This document shows positions 7,284-16,565 of a DNA stretch of 64,000 nucleotides, one piece after another. The notes under the pieces were generated by a model. It saw nothing but the letters and a program-made list of their open reading frames with translations, was not told the DNA's origin and did not search any database. The first letter of the stretch is position 1. Each line of letters begins with the position of its first letter. The position numbers and the translations under genes are program-made. The stretch comes from Pedobacter planticolens. Its GTDB lineage: Bacteria; Bacteroidota; Bacteroidia; Sphingobacteriales; Sphingobacteriaceae. Location of the stretch: contig NZ_WNXD01000002.1 in assembly GCF_014172375.1 (NCBI RefSeq), positions 310,001 through 374,000 on the forward strand. Direction: 5' to 3'.

Positions 7284-8891
7284 CTATTGTAGACTCGCCA
7301 ATGCTTGCTTAACCACGTTATCGGTTAAATTGTGAGCTTTGTAATAACCAACATCTCCTAAATGATATTTACATAACATCACTTTTAGGTCGTTATAAAT
7401 AATAGGTTTTGATGCAATTAACTGTTTTACATCAATGGTAACATTTTTAGACTGAATGTATTTCAAGAAATCTCTATAGTCGTTATCGTTAATGCTAAAC
7501 GTATTTAACGTTTGAGCTAAATAGGCAGGTGTATATCTATCGGACAATACATCGAATACAAAATCAATTAATATCTTTTTATTAATTAGCGTAGCATAAA
7601 ATTTATTGTAACCTGTTGTATCCAATTTTACATACACATCAGGCTGTATACCGCCGCCGCCAAAAACCTTTTTTCCACCTTGTGTTACAAATGCAACAGT
7701 TTTCTGTAAACTATCTTTAGTTTTTACATTTTTAGCTGTCAACTCGCCATCATTTAAGCGATCTTCTAACTCATGTTGGTAAGCAGCATATCCTTTTTTG
7801 TACGATTTCTGTATGCTTCGTCCAAGTGGCGTATAATATCTGGCAATGGTTAAGTTTAAGGCAGAACCATCTTCAAAAGGGAATTGCTCTTGTACCAATC
7901 CTTTGCCAAATGAACGTCTACCTACAATAACTCCCCTATCTAAATCTTGTATCGCTCCTGCAAAAATTTCACTTGCAGAAGCAGAGTTCTCATTAATTAA
8001 TACTGCTAATTTTCCTTGTTCAAATTCGCCACCACCAGTTGCAAAATAATCTGTACGAGGTTCGTGCTTACCTTGTGTGTAAACTATCAATTTATTTTCT
8101 GGCAAAAACTGATTGGCTAAACCCGTTGCCGCATTCAAATATCCGCCACCATTATCTCTAAGATCAAGCACCAGCTTTTTCATCCCCTTGGTTTTAAGCA
8201 ATTTTACTGCATCAACAAAATCTTCATCGGTATTTGCACCAAACTTACTAATGCGAATGTAGGCGGTTTCTGTATTTAACATATACGCAGCATCAATGCT
8301 ACTCACCTCTACCTTACCTCTTTTTATAGTTAAAACAGCAGGCGAACTAGCCCCATAATGCAATAAGGTAATTTGTACTGGCGTACCTTTTTTACCTCTA
8401 ATTTTACCAATCATTTCCGAACGTGGCAATCCTCTGCCACTTACAATGTTGCTATCTACTTTTAATATTTTATCGCCTTGCTTAACACCAGCAAAAAACG
8501 CAGGGCCATCTTTAAGCACATTGGTTACTAGCAACGTATCGTTAAGAATATAATATTCTACCCCAATTCCTTCAAAGTTACCTTCTAAAGTTTCAGCAAG
8601 CTCAAATGCTTTAGTCGCTGGCAAATACATGCTATGCGGATCTAATTGGTGCAATAAACTATCTATGGGTAAGTGATGTAGACTATCCGCATTCACATCA
8701 TCAACGTAATTTTTGTTAATGATATGGATAATATCTTCTACCTTTTGGTTATTATTAGCATAGCGAGTGCTTTTTTCGACTTTAAATCCTTGATCTTTTA
8801 AAAATTTAAACCCCAAATACATCCCACCTATTAAAGTGACTGAATAGGTTAAGGCAATAAGGATGTTAAAACGCGTATTTTTTTTCATCAC
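7284..8891 (-). CDS. carboxy-terminal processing peptidase, S41 family (CtpA/Prc type)
   Basis: 535 aa. N-terminal membrane anchor (about 8-28), then a tail-binding region, a PDZ domain (about 90-175, with GIGVEY and GDKILKVD) and the S41 protease core. The catalytic dyad is visible: serine in NENSASASEIFAGA (S305 by analogy) and K330 in RSFGKGLVQ. The family cleaves the C-termini of periplasmic proteins and murein hydrolases. It starts MMKK, so either of two ATGs may be used. It is monocistronic, with a consensus promoter at 8904-8934. Confidence 0.95.
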   Translation of the reverse strand: MMKKNTRFNILIALTYSVTLIGGMYLGFKFLKDQGFKVEKSTRYANNNQKVEDIIHIINKNYVDDVNADSLHHLPIDSLLHQLDPHSMYLPATKAFELAETLEGNFEGIGVEYYILNDTLLVTNVLKDGPAFFAGVKQGDKILKVDSNIVSGRGLPRSEMIGKIRGKKGTPVQITLLHYGASSPAVLTIKRGKVEVSSIDAAYMLNTETAYIRISKFGANTDEDFVDAVKLLKTKGMKKLVLDLRDNGGGYLNAATGLANQFLPENKLIVYTQGKHEPRTDYFATGGGEFEQGKLAVLINENSASASEIFAGAIQDLDRGVIVGRRSFGKGLVQEQFPFEDGSALNLTIARYYTPLGRSIQKSYKKGYAAYQHELEDRLNDGELTAKNVKTKDSLQKTVAFVTQGGKKVFGGGGIQPDVYVKLDTTGYNKFYATLINKKILIDFVFDVLSDRYTPAYLAQTLNTFSINDNDYRDFLKYIQSKNVTIDVKQLIASKPIIYNDLKVMLCKYHLGDVGYYKAHNLTDNVVKQALASLQ

Positions 8892-8903
8892 GGAGCGACT
8901 TTA

Positions 8904-8934
8904 CAAAGTTATGAAACCACCATCATTATATCAA
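8904..8934 (-). promoter_or_regulatory. promoter of the S41 peptidase gene
   Basis: Minus strand TTG (8932-8934), 20 bp, TAACTTTG (8904-8911): exact consensus. The start codon is 12 bp further. Confidence 0.75.
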
Positions 8935-9060
8935 GCACATAACTATATGAATATCAAAATAATGGGCACCTTATTACAAATTACAAACAGATGAGAATAA
9001 GCCTGTTATTAAATAACAAAGATTAAAATTTTTAGTTTTTTGATTTTTTTATCTCAAATA

Positions 9061-9092
9061 TTTGGATGAGCGTAATCTTCTCTCTAAAATTG
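9061..9092 (+). promoter_or_regulatory. murQ promoter
   Basis: TTTG (9061-9064), 20 bp, TAAAATTG (9085-9092), one mismatch to TAnnTTTG. It implies a leader of about 65 nt. Confidence 0.55.
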
Positions 9093-9160
9093 CAGGGTTT
9101 TATGCATAATATTTCCTGTTAATTGATAAATTGACGAACTTTAACATATAATCGAAATCC

Positions 9161-9967
9161 ATGAATAGAGTAACCGAGCAAGAATCTAAATACCACGACA
9201 TTGATAAAATGTCTGTTTTAGAAATTTTGACAAACATGAATAACGAAGACAAAACGGTACCGTTAGCGGTTGAAAAAGCTTTGCCTCAAATAGAAAAATT
9301 AGCATCGGCTGTTGCCGAGAGAATGATAAAAGGCGGAAGATTGTTTTACATAGGCGCAGGTACAAGTGGTCGTTTAGGAGTTGTTGATGCATCGGAATGC
9401 CCCCCTACTTTTGGCGTTTCTTTTGATACTGTGGTTGGTATTATTGCCGGCGGCGATACTGCGATACGCAAAGCAGTTGAGTTTGCAGAAGATCATACCA
9501 CACAGGCTTGGATAGATTTGCAAGAATATCAAATAAATGAAAATGACTCTTTAGTAGGTTTAGCTGCTTCTGGAACTACGCCATACGTAGTTGGAGGTTT
9601 AAATACTGCTCGTAAACACGGGATTTTAACTGGTTGCGTTGTGTGTAATGAAGGTGGACCAATTGTAGCCGAATCAGATTTTCCTGTGGAAGTTGTTGTA
9701 GGTCCTGAGTTTTTAACCGGCTCTACAAGAATGAAATCTGGAACTGCTCAGAAATTGGTTTTAAACATGTTGAGCACTACGGTAATGATTAGAATGGGAC
9801 ACGTTAAAGGCAATAAGATGGTAGATATGCAATTAACTAACCATAAATTGGTAGATCGTGGTACCCAAATGGTAATGGATGAATTACACATTGACCACGA
9901 CCAAGCTGCAGATTTGTTAAACAAATATGGAAGTGTGCGCAAAGCTGTTGAGGCGAGCAAATTATAA
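9161..9967 (+). CDS. murQ: N-acetylmuramic acid 6-phosphate etherase MurQ
   Basis: 268 aa. MurQ cleaves the lactyl ether of MurNAc 6-phosphate to give GlcNAc 6-phosphate during peptidoglycan recycling. The SIS sugar-phosphate domain carries GAGTSGRLGVVDASECPPTF (about 65-85, with the expected catalytic Glu at 79) and GLAASGTTPYV. The LTGSTRMKSGTAQK signature is present. It is shorter than E. coli MurQ (298 aa), mainly at the C-terminus. No PTS or MurNAc kinase gene is adjacent. Confidence 0.95.
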   Translation: MNRVTEQESKYHDIDKMSVLEILTNMNNEDKTVPLAVEKALPQIEKLASAVAERMIKGGRLFYIGAGTSGRLGVVDASECPPTFGVSFDTVVGIIAGGDTAIRKAVEFAEDHTTQAWIDLQEYQINENDSLVGLAASGTTPYVVGGLNTARKHGILTGCVVCNEGGPIVAESDFPVEVVVGPEFLTGSTRMKSGTAQKLVLNMLSTTVMIRMGHVKGNKMVDMQLTNHKLVDRGTQMVMDELHIDHDQAADLLNKYGSVRKAVEASKL

Positions 9968-9969
9968 TT

Positions 9970-10050
9970 ACGATTTTAGATTTACAATTTACGCCTGCAT
10001 TAATTATTAGTACGATTTTAAATTTGCAATTGCACAAAATCTAAAATCGT
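9970..10050. repeat. inverted repeat in the murQ downstream spacer
   Basis: ACGATTTTAGATTT (9970-9983) and its perfect complement AAATCTAAAATCGT (10037-10050) flank a further partial copy, ACGATTTTAAATTT (10012-10025). The RNA can form either of two hairpins. It has no U-tract, so it is not a standard terminator. Confidence 0.8.
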
Positions 10051-10075
10051 CAATCTAAAATCCAAAATTTATCTG

Positions 10076-10642
10076 ATGCACGAAATTGAACCTTTTTATC
10101 TCTGGAGAGACGATTATATTGCTGCAGAAGATGAGCGTTCGCCATTTTTTAATACCGAATATTCTGAGTTTTATTACGATAAACAACTTTACAACTTCTT
10201 AATTCATCCCCAATGGGATACTTTTGGCTCCAATACCCTTTACATAAAAGTACTGTTTGTTGATTATGATAAACAATATGCAATTATAGAATTGATGGGC
10301 GAATGGAACGATGCCATTAATAACGACATCATGCTATTGAAAAGAGAAATTTTGGAACTAATAGTTGATGAAGGAATTAATAAATTTATCCTAATAGGAG
10401 AAAATGTGTTGAATTTTCATGCTTCTGATGATAGTTATTACGAAGAATGGTTCCAAGATGTAGAAGATGGCTGGATTGCGGGTGTTAATTTTAATGAACA
10501 CGTAATTCGTGAGTTTCGTGATAACAGCATAGATTATTACATCAATTTTGGTGGCGAGCTGGATGAATTGCATTGGAGAAAACTAAAACCACGACAGTTC
10601 TTTAAAAAAGTTGAAGAACTCTTGACAAAAAGATTAAATTAA
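10076..10642 (+). CDS. conserved hypothetical acidic protein (188 aa)
   Basis: No family recognised with confidence. Soluble, without signal peptide or membrane segment, rich in Asp, Glu, Tyr and Trp (YLWRDDYIAAEDERSPFF at the N-terminus, YYEEWFQDVEDGW around 122-134). The middle alternates hydrophobic strands and a helix (LYIKVLFVDYDKQYAIIEL, then LKREILELIVDEGINKFILIG), which looks like a small alpha/beta fold. It lies between murQ and the Bax inhibitor-1 gene on the same strand, 37 bp before the latter, so possibly co-transcribed with it. Confidence 0.75.
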   Translation: MHEIEPFYLWRDDYIAAEDERSPFFNTEYSEFYYDKQLYNFLIHPQWDTFGSNTLYIKVLFVDYDKQYAIIELMGEWNDAINNDIMLLKREILELIVDEGINKFILIGENVLNFHASDDSYYEEWFQDVEDGWIAGVNFNEHVIREFRDNSIDYYINFGGELDELHWRKLKPRQFFKKVEELLTKRLN

Positions 10643-10679
10643 ACGCTTATTTTTAACCTAGAATTATTTATCAATCAAA

Positions 10680-11417
10680 ATGGAACAACAAAATTATCAA
10701 TATCAAAACGACAGTGTTTTCGTACAAGAACGCTCTGTTTCTAAAAAATTCTTTGCTAATGTTTTCTTGTGGATGTTTGTGGCTTTAGCCATATCTACTG
10801 TTGCTGCTTATTTTTTAGCTAGTACTCCATCATTATTACAATACTTAGTAGGCGAAAGCGGATTTACTATTTTTGGTTACATCGCTATATTTGCTCCACT
10901 TGGACTTGTTATTTTAATGGGCGCAGCAATGAATAGGCTTTCATTTCCTGCTCTAGTTGGGATTTTCATCCTCTATTCTATATTAACAGGAGTAATGTTG
11001 AGTTTCATTCTACTCATCTACACCTTATCATCAATAGCAATTTGTTTTGCTGCAGCAGCATCAATTTTTGCGGTTATGGCTGTAATGGGTTATACTACAA
11101 ACGTTGATTTAAGTCAATTTAGATCTATTTTAATGGCAGGCGTTATTGGTTTAGTCATTATCAGTATCGTTAATATGTTTATTGGTAGCGATACCTTAAA
11201 TTATGTTTTGGGTTTCGTTGGAGTAGCAATATTTACTGCATTAACTGCATATAAAGTTCAAGAAATTAAAAGAATTGGTGAGGGATTAGATGAACAAGGC
11301 AATGAGCTAGCTTTAGAAAGCAGTAACAAGCTTGCATTAATGGGAGCATTATCATTGTATATCACATTTATCAACCTATTTCTTTCACTACTTCGCATTT
11401 TTGGCGGAAGAAAGTAA
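10680..11417 (+). CDS. Bax inhibitor-1/YccA family membrane protein
   Basis: 245 aa with seven hydrophobic segments spread from about 25 to 240, starting FFANVFLWMFVALAISTVAAY and ending LSLYITFINLFLSLLRIFGGRK. This is the TMBIM/BI-1 topology; bacterial members such as YetJ behave as pH-sensitive calcium leak channels. The conserved C-terminal acidic residues seen in the family appear as GEGLDEQGNELALESS. A clear terminator follows at 11443. Confidence 0.92.
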   Translation: MEQQNYQYQNDSVFVQERSVSKKFFANVFLWMFVALAISTVAAYFLASTPSLLQYLVGESGFTIFGYIAIFAPLGLVILMGAAMNRLSFPALVGIFILYSILTGVMLSFILLIYTLSSIAICFAAAASIFAVMAVMGYTTNVDLSQFRSILMAGVIGLVIISIVNMFIGSDTLNYVLGFVGVAIFTALTAYKVQEIKRIGEGLDEQGNELALESSNKLALMGALSLYITFINLFLSLLRIFGGRK

Positions 11418-11442
11418 ATATCGATTTTCAAAATATTATTTC

Positions 11443-11476
11443 AAAAGCCCCGCATATTTGTAGGGCTTTTGTTATT
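11443..11476 (+). terminator. rho-independent terminator
   Basis: AAAAGCCC (11443-11450) pairs with GGGCTTTT (11463-11470), loop of 12, followed by T-rich sequence. It separates the Bax inhibitor gene from the met operon. Confidence 0.8.
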
Positions 11477-11499
11477 TAATTCGGCAAACACCTCAATTA

Positions 11500-11531
11500 T
11501 TTGGAATTGATAATGGTTTGTTGCATTTTTG
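11500..11531 (+). promoter_or_regulatory. metH-metF promoter
   Basis: TTTG (11500-11503), 20 bp, CATTTTTG (11524-11531), one mismatch to TAnnTTTG. The implied start falls at the first bases of riboswitch stem P1. Confidence 0.55.
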
Positions 11532-11536
11532 TATCG

Positions 11537-11636
11537 CTTATTAAGAAAGACGGAGGGACTAGACCCAACGAAGTCTTAGCAACCTGTGCCAACAAGGTGC
11601 TAATTTCTAATCTCAGCAGTGGCGAGAGAAGATAAG
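11537..11636 (+). promoter_or_regulatory. SAM-I (S-box) riboswitch
   Basis: About 100 nt with the S-box core: P1 CTTAT (11537-11541) with ATAAG (11632-11636), the conserved GGAGGGACTAGACCCAACGAAG, the internal CTTAGCAACC, a P3 hairpin CAAGGTGCTAAT and the closing GCGAGAGAAG. It lies upstream of metH, so high S-adenosylmethionine should repress methionine synthesis. How it switches is not obvious: no U-tailed terminator follows, only the repeat hairpin at 11675-11754. Confidence 0.92.
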
Positions 11637-11674
11637 TTTAAGGACCAACTCCATACTTTAGAGTAAGCTTTTAG

Positions 11675-11754
11675 GAGATTTGAGACAATAGATATGAGAT
11701 TTGAGACTACGCGTCTAACCCAATCTCACATCACATACCTCACATCTCATATCT
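11675..11754 (+). repeat. repeat hairpin between SAM riboswitch and metH
   Basis: GAGATTTGAGAC occurs at 11675-11686 and 11696-11707 (21 bp apart), and AGATATGAGAT (11690-11700) is the perfect complement of ATCTCATATCT (11744-11754). The hairpin ends 10 bp before the metH ATG and could sequester or expose the start region. Confidence 0.75.
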
Positions 11755-11764
11755 CAAAAAAAGA

Positions 11765-14700
11765 ATGAGTATTAGAGAAGAACTAAAGAAACGTATTTTA
11801 ATTATAGATGGTGCAATGGGCACCATGATTCAACGCTATATTTTAACTGAAGAAGATTTCAGAGGAGAGCGTTTTAAGGATCATCCATGCGATGTAAAAG
11901 GCAATAACGATTTGCTGAACATCACACGCCCTGATATTATTAAAGACATTCACCTAGAATATTTAAAAGCTGGCGCTGATATTATAGAAACCAACACCTT
12001 TAGTACGCAACGTATTTCCATGGCCGATTACCAAATGGAAGATTTGTCGTACGAATTAAGTTTTGAAGGTGCGAGAGTTGCTAAAGAAGCTGTAACAGAG
12101 TTTATGGCTGCAAATCCTGATAGGAAATGTTTTGTAGCTGGTGCTGTTGGTCCAACCAACCGTACGCTTTCTATGTCGCCAGATGTAAATGATCCAGGTT
12201 ATCGAGCAATTTATTTTGATGAATTAGAAGCTGCTTATTACGAGCAAGTTCGTGGTTTAGTAGATGGTGGATCTGATGTATTATTAATTGAAACCATTTT
12301 TGATACCTTAAATTGTAAAGCAGCAATTGTTGCCATCAAAAAATATGAAGAAGTAGTTGGGCGTAAACTAGAAATTATGATTTCTGGCACCATTACCGAT
12401 GCTTCGGGAAGAACTTTATCTGGTCAAACCGCAGAAGCTTTTTTAAACTCAGTGATGCATGCCAATCCATTAAGCATTGGTTTTAACTGTGCGTTGGGAG
12501 CAAAAGAAATGCGCCCACATATTGAAGAATTATCAGAAAAAGCAGGTTGTTATATTTCTGCTTATCCAAATGCTGGTTTGCCAAATGAGTTTGGCGCTTA
12601 CGATGAATTACCTCATGAAACTGCACATTTGGTGGATGATTTTATCGCCTCTGGATTTGTAAATATTGTAGGTGGTTGTTGTGGTACTACGCCAGAACAT
12701 ATTGGTTGCATTGCCGAAAAAGCTAGAAAAGCTGAACCAAGAAAAATTCCAACTATTGAGCCATATCTGCGCTTAAGCGGACTAGAACCTGTAACTATCA
12801 CTCCCGAAAGTATATTTGTAAACATTGGTGAAAGAACCAACATCACGGGATCTCCAAAGTTTTCTAAGTTAATTTTAGGGGGCGATTATGAAGCTGCCCT
12901 TGCTGTTGCCTTGCAACAAGTTGAAGGTGGTGCGCAAATCATCGATGTAAACATGGATGAGGGTATGATTGATTCGGAAGCTGCAATGACCAAGTTTTTG
13001 AATTTAATTGCATCAGAACCTGATATTTCGAAATTGCCAATCATGGTCGATTCATCTAAATGGACAGTAATCGAAGATGGCTTAAAATGTTTGCAAGGAA
13101 AGGGAATTGTAAACTCTATATCCTTAAAAGAAGGAGAAGAAAAATTTAGAGAAAGTGCCCGCAAAATTATGCAATATGGCGCTGCGGTTGTGGTAATGGC
13201 TTTTGATGAAAAAGGACAAGCTGATAATTACGAACGTAGAACGGAAATCTGTAAAAGGAGTTATGATATTTTGGTTGATGAACTTGGTTTCCCTCCTCAA
13301 GATATTATTTTCGACCCCAACATTTTAACCGTAGCAACAGGATTAGAAGAACACAACAATTACGCAGTCGATTTTATAAATGCCACACGATGGATCAAAC
13401 AAAATTTGCCTTATGCCAAGGTAAGTGGTGGTGTTTCTAATATTTCATTCTCATTTAGAGGAAATAATACCGTTCGTGAAGCGATGCACTCCGCATTTTT
13501 GTACCACGCTATTCAGGCTGGTTTAGATATGGGAATTGTGAATGCAGGGATGTTGGAGGTGTATCAAGAAATTCCGCCAGAATTATTAGAACGTGTAGAA
13601 GATGTTTTGTTGAACCGTAGAGATGATGCAACCGAACGTTTAGTAGAATATGCCGATACCATAAAAAGTAAGGGAAAAGAAATTGTTCGCGATGAAGAAT
13701 GGCGCAAAGGAACGGTTGAAGAGCGATTATCTCATTCTTTGGTAAAAGGAATTGTAGAATATTTGGACGATGATGTTGAAGAAGCTCGACAAAAATATCC
13801 TCGCCCAATTCAGGTAATTGAAGGCCCGTTGATGGATGGGATGAACATTGTAGGTGATTTATTTGGTGCTGGAAAAATGTTTTTGCCGCAGGTAGTAAAA
13901 TCTGCAAGGGTAATGAAAAAGGCGGTTGCTTATCTCCTACCTTTTATTGCGCAAGAGAAGTTAGACAATCCAGATCAAGACCAAAATTCATCTGCCGGAC
14001 GAGTATTAATGGCAACTGTAAAAGGCGATGTACATGATATTGGAAAAAATATTGTGGGTGTTGTTTTAGCCTGTAATAACTTCGAAATTGTGGATATGGG
14101 CGTAATGGTTCCTGCACAGGACATCATTAAAAAAGCCAAAGAAATTAATGCCGATATTATTGGATTAAGTGGATTAATTACACCATCATTGGACGAAATG
14201 GTTCACTTTGCCAAAGAAATGGAACGTGAAAACTTTACCATTCCATTAATTATTGGTGGAGCTACTACTTCCCGCATTCACGCAGCTGTAAAGGTTGCTC
14301 CAAATTATTCTGGGCCAGCAATTCACGTTTTAGATGCATCGAGAAGTGTTACGGTTTGCAGCACGTTAATGAATCCGGAAACAAAAGACGAATATGTAGC
14401 TGGCATTAGAGCCGAATATGATAAAGCTCGTGAAGCACACTTAAATAAACGTTCTGATAAACGCTATAAAACCATTGAAGAAGCTAGAGCAAATAAATTT
14501 CAACTAGATTTAACTCAAGTTGCACCAGCACCAATTTTTACCGGCACTAAAGTCATAGAAAATTATCCCTTAGAAGAATTGGTGCCGTATATCGATTGGA
14601 CGCCTTTTTTCCATACTTGGGAGTTACGAGGCAGTTATCCTAAAATTTTTGATGATAAAGTTGTTGGCATTGAAGCTAAAAAACTATTTGCTGATGCGCA

Positions 14701-15469
14701 AGCTTTATTGAAACGAATAGTGACTGAAAAATTACTGACAGCAAAAGCAGTAATCGGTTTTTGGCCAGCACAAACTATCAATGATGATGATATTGAATTG
14801 GCGATAGAAAGTAGCACGCTAAAAGCAGATGACAAACTTAAAAATGGCAATGCCGATAAAGTAGTTATCCATACTTTAAGGCAACAAGCCGAAAAAACAG
14901 ATGGCCAACCTTATTATGCGCTTTCAGATTTTATTGCGCCAAAAGATAGTGGCATACAAGACTATTTTGGTGGTTTTGCCGCAACAACAGGTATTGGATG
15001 CGATGAATTAGTAGCAGAATTTGAGAAAAACTACGATGATTACAATAGCATTATGGCCAAAGCTCTAGCAGATAGATTAGCTGAAGCATTTGCAGAAAAG
15101 CTACATGAATTGGTTCGTAAAGAATATTGGGCTTATGCCAAGGAAGAAAAGTTTACAAACGAAGAATTGATCAAAGAAGAATATGTAGGTATTCGCCCTG
15201 CGCCAGGTTATCCAGCTTGTCCGGAGCATACAGAAAAAGGAACATTATTTGCGCTTTTAGATGCAGAAAACAAGATTGGATTAAACATTACCGAAAGTTA
15301 TGCGATGTATCCAACCGCAGCAGTAAGTGGTTTTTATTTCTCGCATCCACAATCTCGTTATTTCGGATTAGGAAAAATTACCAAAGATCAAGTAGAAGAT
15401 TATGCCATCAGAAAAAACATGTCTTTAGAAGAAGTGGAAAGATGGTTAAGTCCGAATTTGGCATACTAA
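11765..15469 (+). CDS. metH: cobalamin-dependent methionine synthase MetH
   Basis: 1234 aa, complete (E. coli 1227). It moves the methyl group of 5-methyltetrahydrofolate to homocysteine through methylcobalamin. Domains in order: homocysteine domain (1-330) with zinc ligands C242, C305 and C306; pterin-binding domain (about 345-630, with [11 protein letters not shown]); cap and B12 domain (about 650-890) with DVHDIG and cobalt ligand H757; reactivation domain binding SAM (about 910-1234, with [12 protein letters not shown]). It is single-chain, unlike some Bacteroidota with split MetH. It heads the SAM-riboswitch operon with metF, 55 bp downstream. Confidence 0.98.
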   Translation: MSIREELKKRILIIDGAMGTMIQRYILTEEDFRGERFKDHPCDVKGNNDLLNITRPDIIKDIHLEYLKAGADIIETNTFSTQRISMADYQMEDLSYELSFEGARVAKEAVTEFMAANPDRKCFVAGAVGPTNRTLSMSPDVNDPGYRAIYFDELEAAYYEQVRGLVDGGSDVLLIETIFDTLNCKAAIVAIKKYEEVVGRKLEIMISGTITDASGRTLSGQTAEAFLNSVMHANPLSIGFNCALGAKEMRPHIEELSEKAGCYISAYPNAGLPNEFGAYDELPHETAHLVDDFIASGFVNIVGGCCGTTPEHIGCIAEKARKAEPRKIPTIEPYLRLSGLEPVTITPESIFVNIGERTNITGSPKFSKLILGGDYEAALAVALQQVEGGAQIIDVNMDEGMIDSEAAMTKFLNLIASEPDISKLPIMVDSSKWTVIEDGLKCLQGKGIVNSISLKEGEEKFRESARKIMQYGAAVVVMAFDEKGQADNYERRTEICKRSYDILVDELGFPPQDIIFDPNILTVATGLEEHNNYAVDFINATRWIKQNLPYAKVSGGVSNISFSFRGNNTVREAMHSAFLYHAIQAGLDMGIVNAGMLEVYQEIPPELLERVEDVLLNRRDDATERLVEYADTIKSKGKEIVRDEEWRKGTVEERLSHSLVKGIVEYLDDDVEEARQKYPRPIQVIEGPLMDGMNIVGDLFGAGKMFLPQVVKSARVMKKAVAYLLPFIAQEKLDNPDQDQNSSAGRVLMATVKGDVHDIGKNIVGVVLACNNFEIVDMGVMVPAQDIIKKAKEINADIIGLSGLITPSLDEMVHFAKEMERENFTIPLIIGGATTSRIHAAVKVAPNYSGPAIHVLDASRSVTVCSTLMNPETKDEYVAGIRAEYDKAREAHLNKRSDKRYKTIEEARANKFQLDLTQVAPAPIFTGTKVIENYPLEELVPYIDWTPFFHTWELRGSYPKIFDDKVVGIEAKKLFADAQALLKRIVTEKLLTAKAVIGFWPAQTINDDDIELAIESSTLKADDKLKNGNADKVVIHTLRQQAEKTDGQPYYALSDFIAPKDSGIQDYFGGFAATTGIGCDELVAEFEKNYDDYNSIMAKALADRLAEAFAEKLHELVRKEYWAYAKEEKFTNEELIKEEYVGIRPAPGYPACPEHTEKGTLFALLDAENKIGLNITESYAMYPTAAVSGFYFSHPQSRYFGLGKITKDQVEDYAIRKNMSLEEVERWLSPNLAY

Positions 15470-15524
15470 GATACATTAGCTCAACCATCCAAAAAACCAA
15501 CAACCAACAAACTAATCAACCAGC

Positions 15525-16478
15525 ATGAAGATTACAGACCATATAAAAAACGCGAAGGGTAAAACCTTATTCTCATTTGAACTTTTACCACCAGTAAAAG
15601 GAAAAAGTATTCAGGCTATCTACAATGCTATTGATCCATTGATGGAATTCAATCCGCCATTTATTGATGTTACTTATCACCGTGAGGATTACATTTATAA
15701 GCAACATGAAACTGGTTTATTAGAGAAAATATCTTACAGAAAAAGACCTGGAACAGTTGCAATTTGTGCTGCAATTATTAATAAATACAAGGTAGATGCC
15801 GTTCCTCACTTAATTTGTGGTGGTTTTACAAAAGAAGAAACTGAGAATGCGTTAATCGATTTGCAGTTTTTAGGAATTGACAATGTTTTAGTTTTACGTG
15901 GAGATGCTCGTCATGCAGATTCAAGTTTTATACCAACACCTGGTGGTCATGCTTACGCGACAGATCTTTTAGAACAGGTAATGCATATGAACAATGGTCG
16001 ATATTTACACGAAGATCACGATGCTTTTAAAACAGATTTTTGTGTCGGCGTTGCTGGATATCCGGAGAAACATTTTGAGGCACCAAACCTTAAAACCGAT
16101 TTCAAATATTTGAAAAAGAAAGTAGATATGGGTGCAGAATTTATTGTAACTCAAATGTTCTTTGATAATTCTAAATACGTAGAGTTCGTGAAAAAATGTC
16201 GTGAGAATGGAATTAACGTACCAATTATTCCAGGGTTAAAACCAATCACTTCTTCTAAACAATTAATCAGTTTACCAAAAGTATTTCATATCGATTTACC
16301 TGAAGATTTAAGCGAAGCTGTTCACGCTTGTAAAAGCGAAGCTGAAGTTAAAGAAGTTGGTATAGAATTTATGATTCAACAATGCAAAGAGTTAGTTAAA
16401 ATTGGCGCTCCGGTATTGCACTTTTATACCATGAGTAATCCAGAACCAACTAAAAGAATTGCGCAAGCAGTGTTTTAA
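15525..16478 (+). CDS. metF: 5,10-methylenetetrahydrofolate reductase MetF
   Basis: 317 aa TIM-barrel flavoprotein that supplies 5-methyltetrahydrofolate to MetH. Seen: FSFELLPPVKG at the N-terminus with the catalytic-type Glu, FIDVTYH, VLRGD and a FIVTQMFFDN stretch typical of the family. The MetF-after-MetH order indicates one SAM-regulated transcript. The ATG at 15525 follows a spacer of CCAAC-type words. Confidence 0.96.
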   Translation: MKITDHIKNAKGKTLFSFELLPPVKGKSIQAIYNAIDPLMEFNPPFIDVTYHREDYIYKQHETGLLEKISYRKRPGTVAICAAIINKYKVDAVPHLICGGFTKEETENALIDLQFLGIDNVLVLRGDARHADSSFIPTPGGHAYATDLLEQVMHMNNGRYLHEDHDAFKTDFCVGVAGYPEKHFEAPNLKTDFKYLKKKVDMGAEFIVTQMFFDNSKYVEFVKKCRENGINVPIIPGLKPITSSKQLISLPKVFHIDLPEDLSEAVHACKSEAEVKEVGIEFMIQQCKELVKIGAPVLHFYTMSNPEPTKRIAQAVF

Positions 16479-16484
16479 TTCAAT

Positions 16485-16557
16485 TTGTCATTCAGAGCGT
16501 AGCGAAGAATCTCTAGCTTTGTTGTTAAGAGATTCTTCGCTACGCTCTGAATGACAA
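16485..16557. repeat. REP-like perfect 30-bp hairpin between metF and thrC
   Basis: Arms 16485-16514 and 16528-16557 are exact reverse complements over 30 bp, loop of 13. The arm contains CATTCAGAGCGTAGCGAAG, a REP-like word. It lies between two converging genes and probably acts as a bidirectional transcription barrier. A diverged copy is at 39210-39272 and a single arm at 45204-45232. Confidence 0.9.
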
Positions 16558-16565
16558 GACAAAAC

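Noticed and set aside
13509..13907. 132-aa antisense frame in metH
   Set aside because: Composition reflects the complement of a conserved coding sequence; no domain recognised.
15127..15528. 133-aa frame overlapping the end of metH
   Set aside because: Shadow of metH in another frame; metH's translation is conserved to its stop at 15469 and metF starts at 15525.
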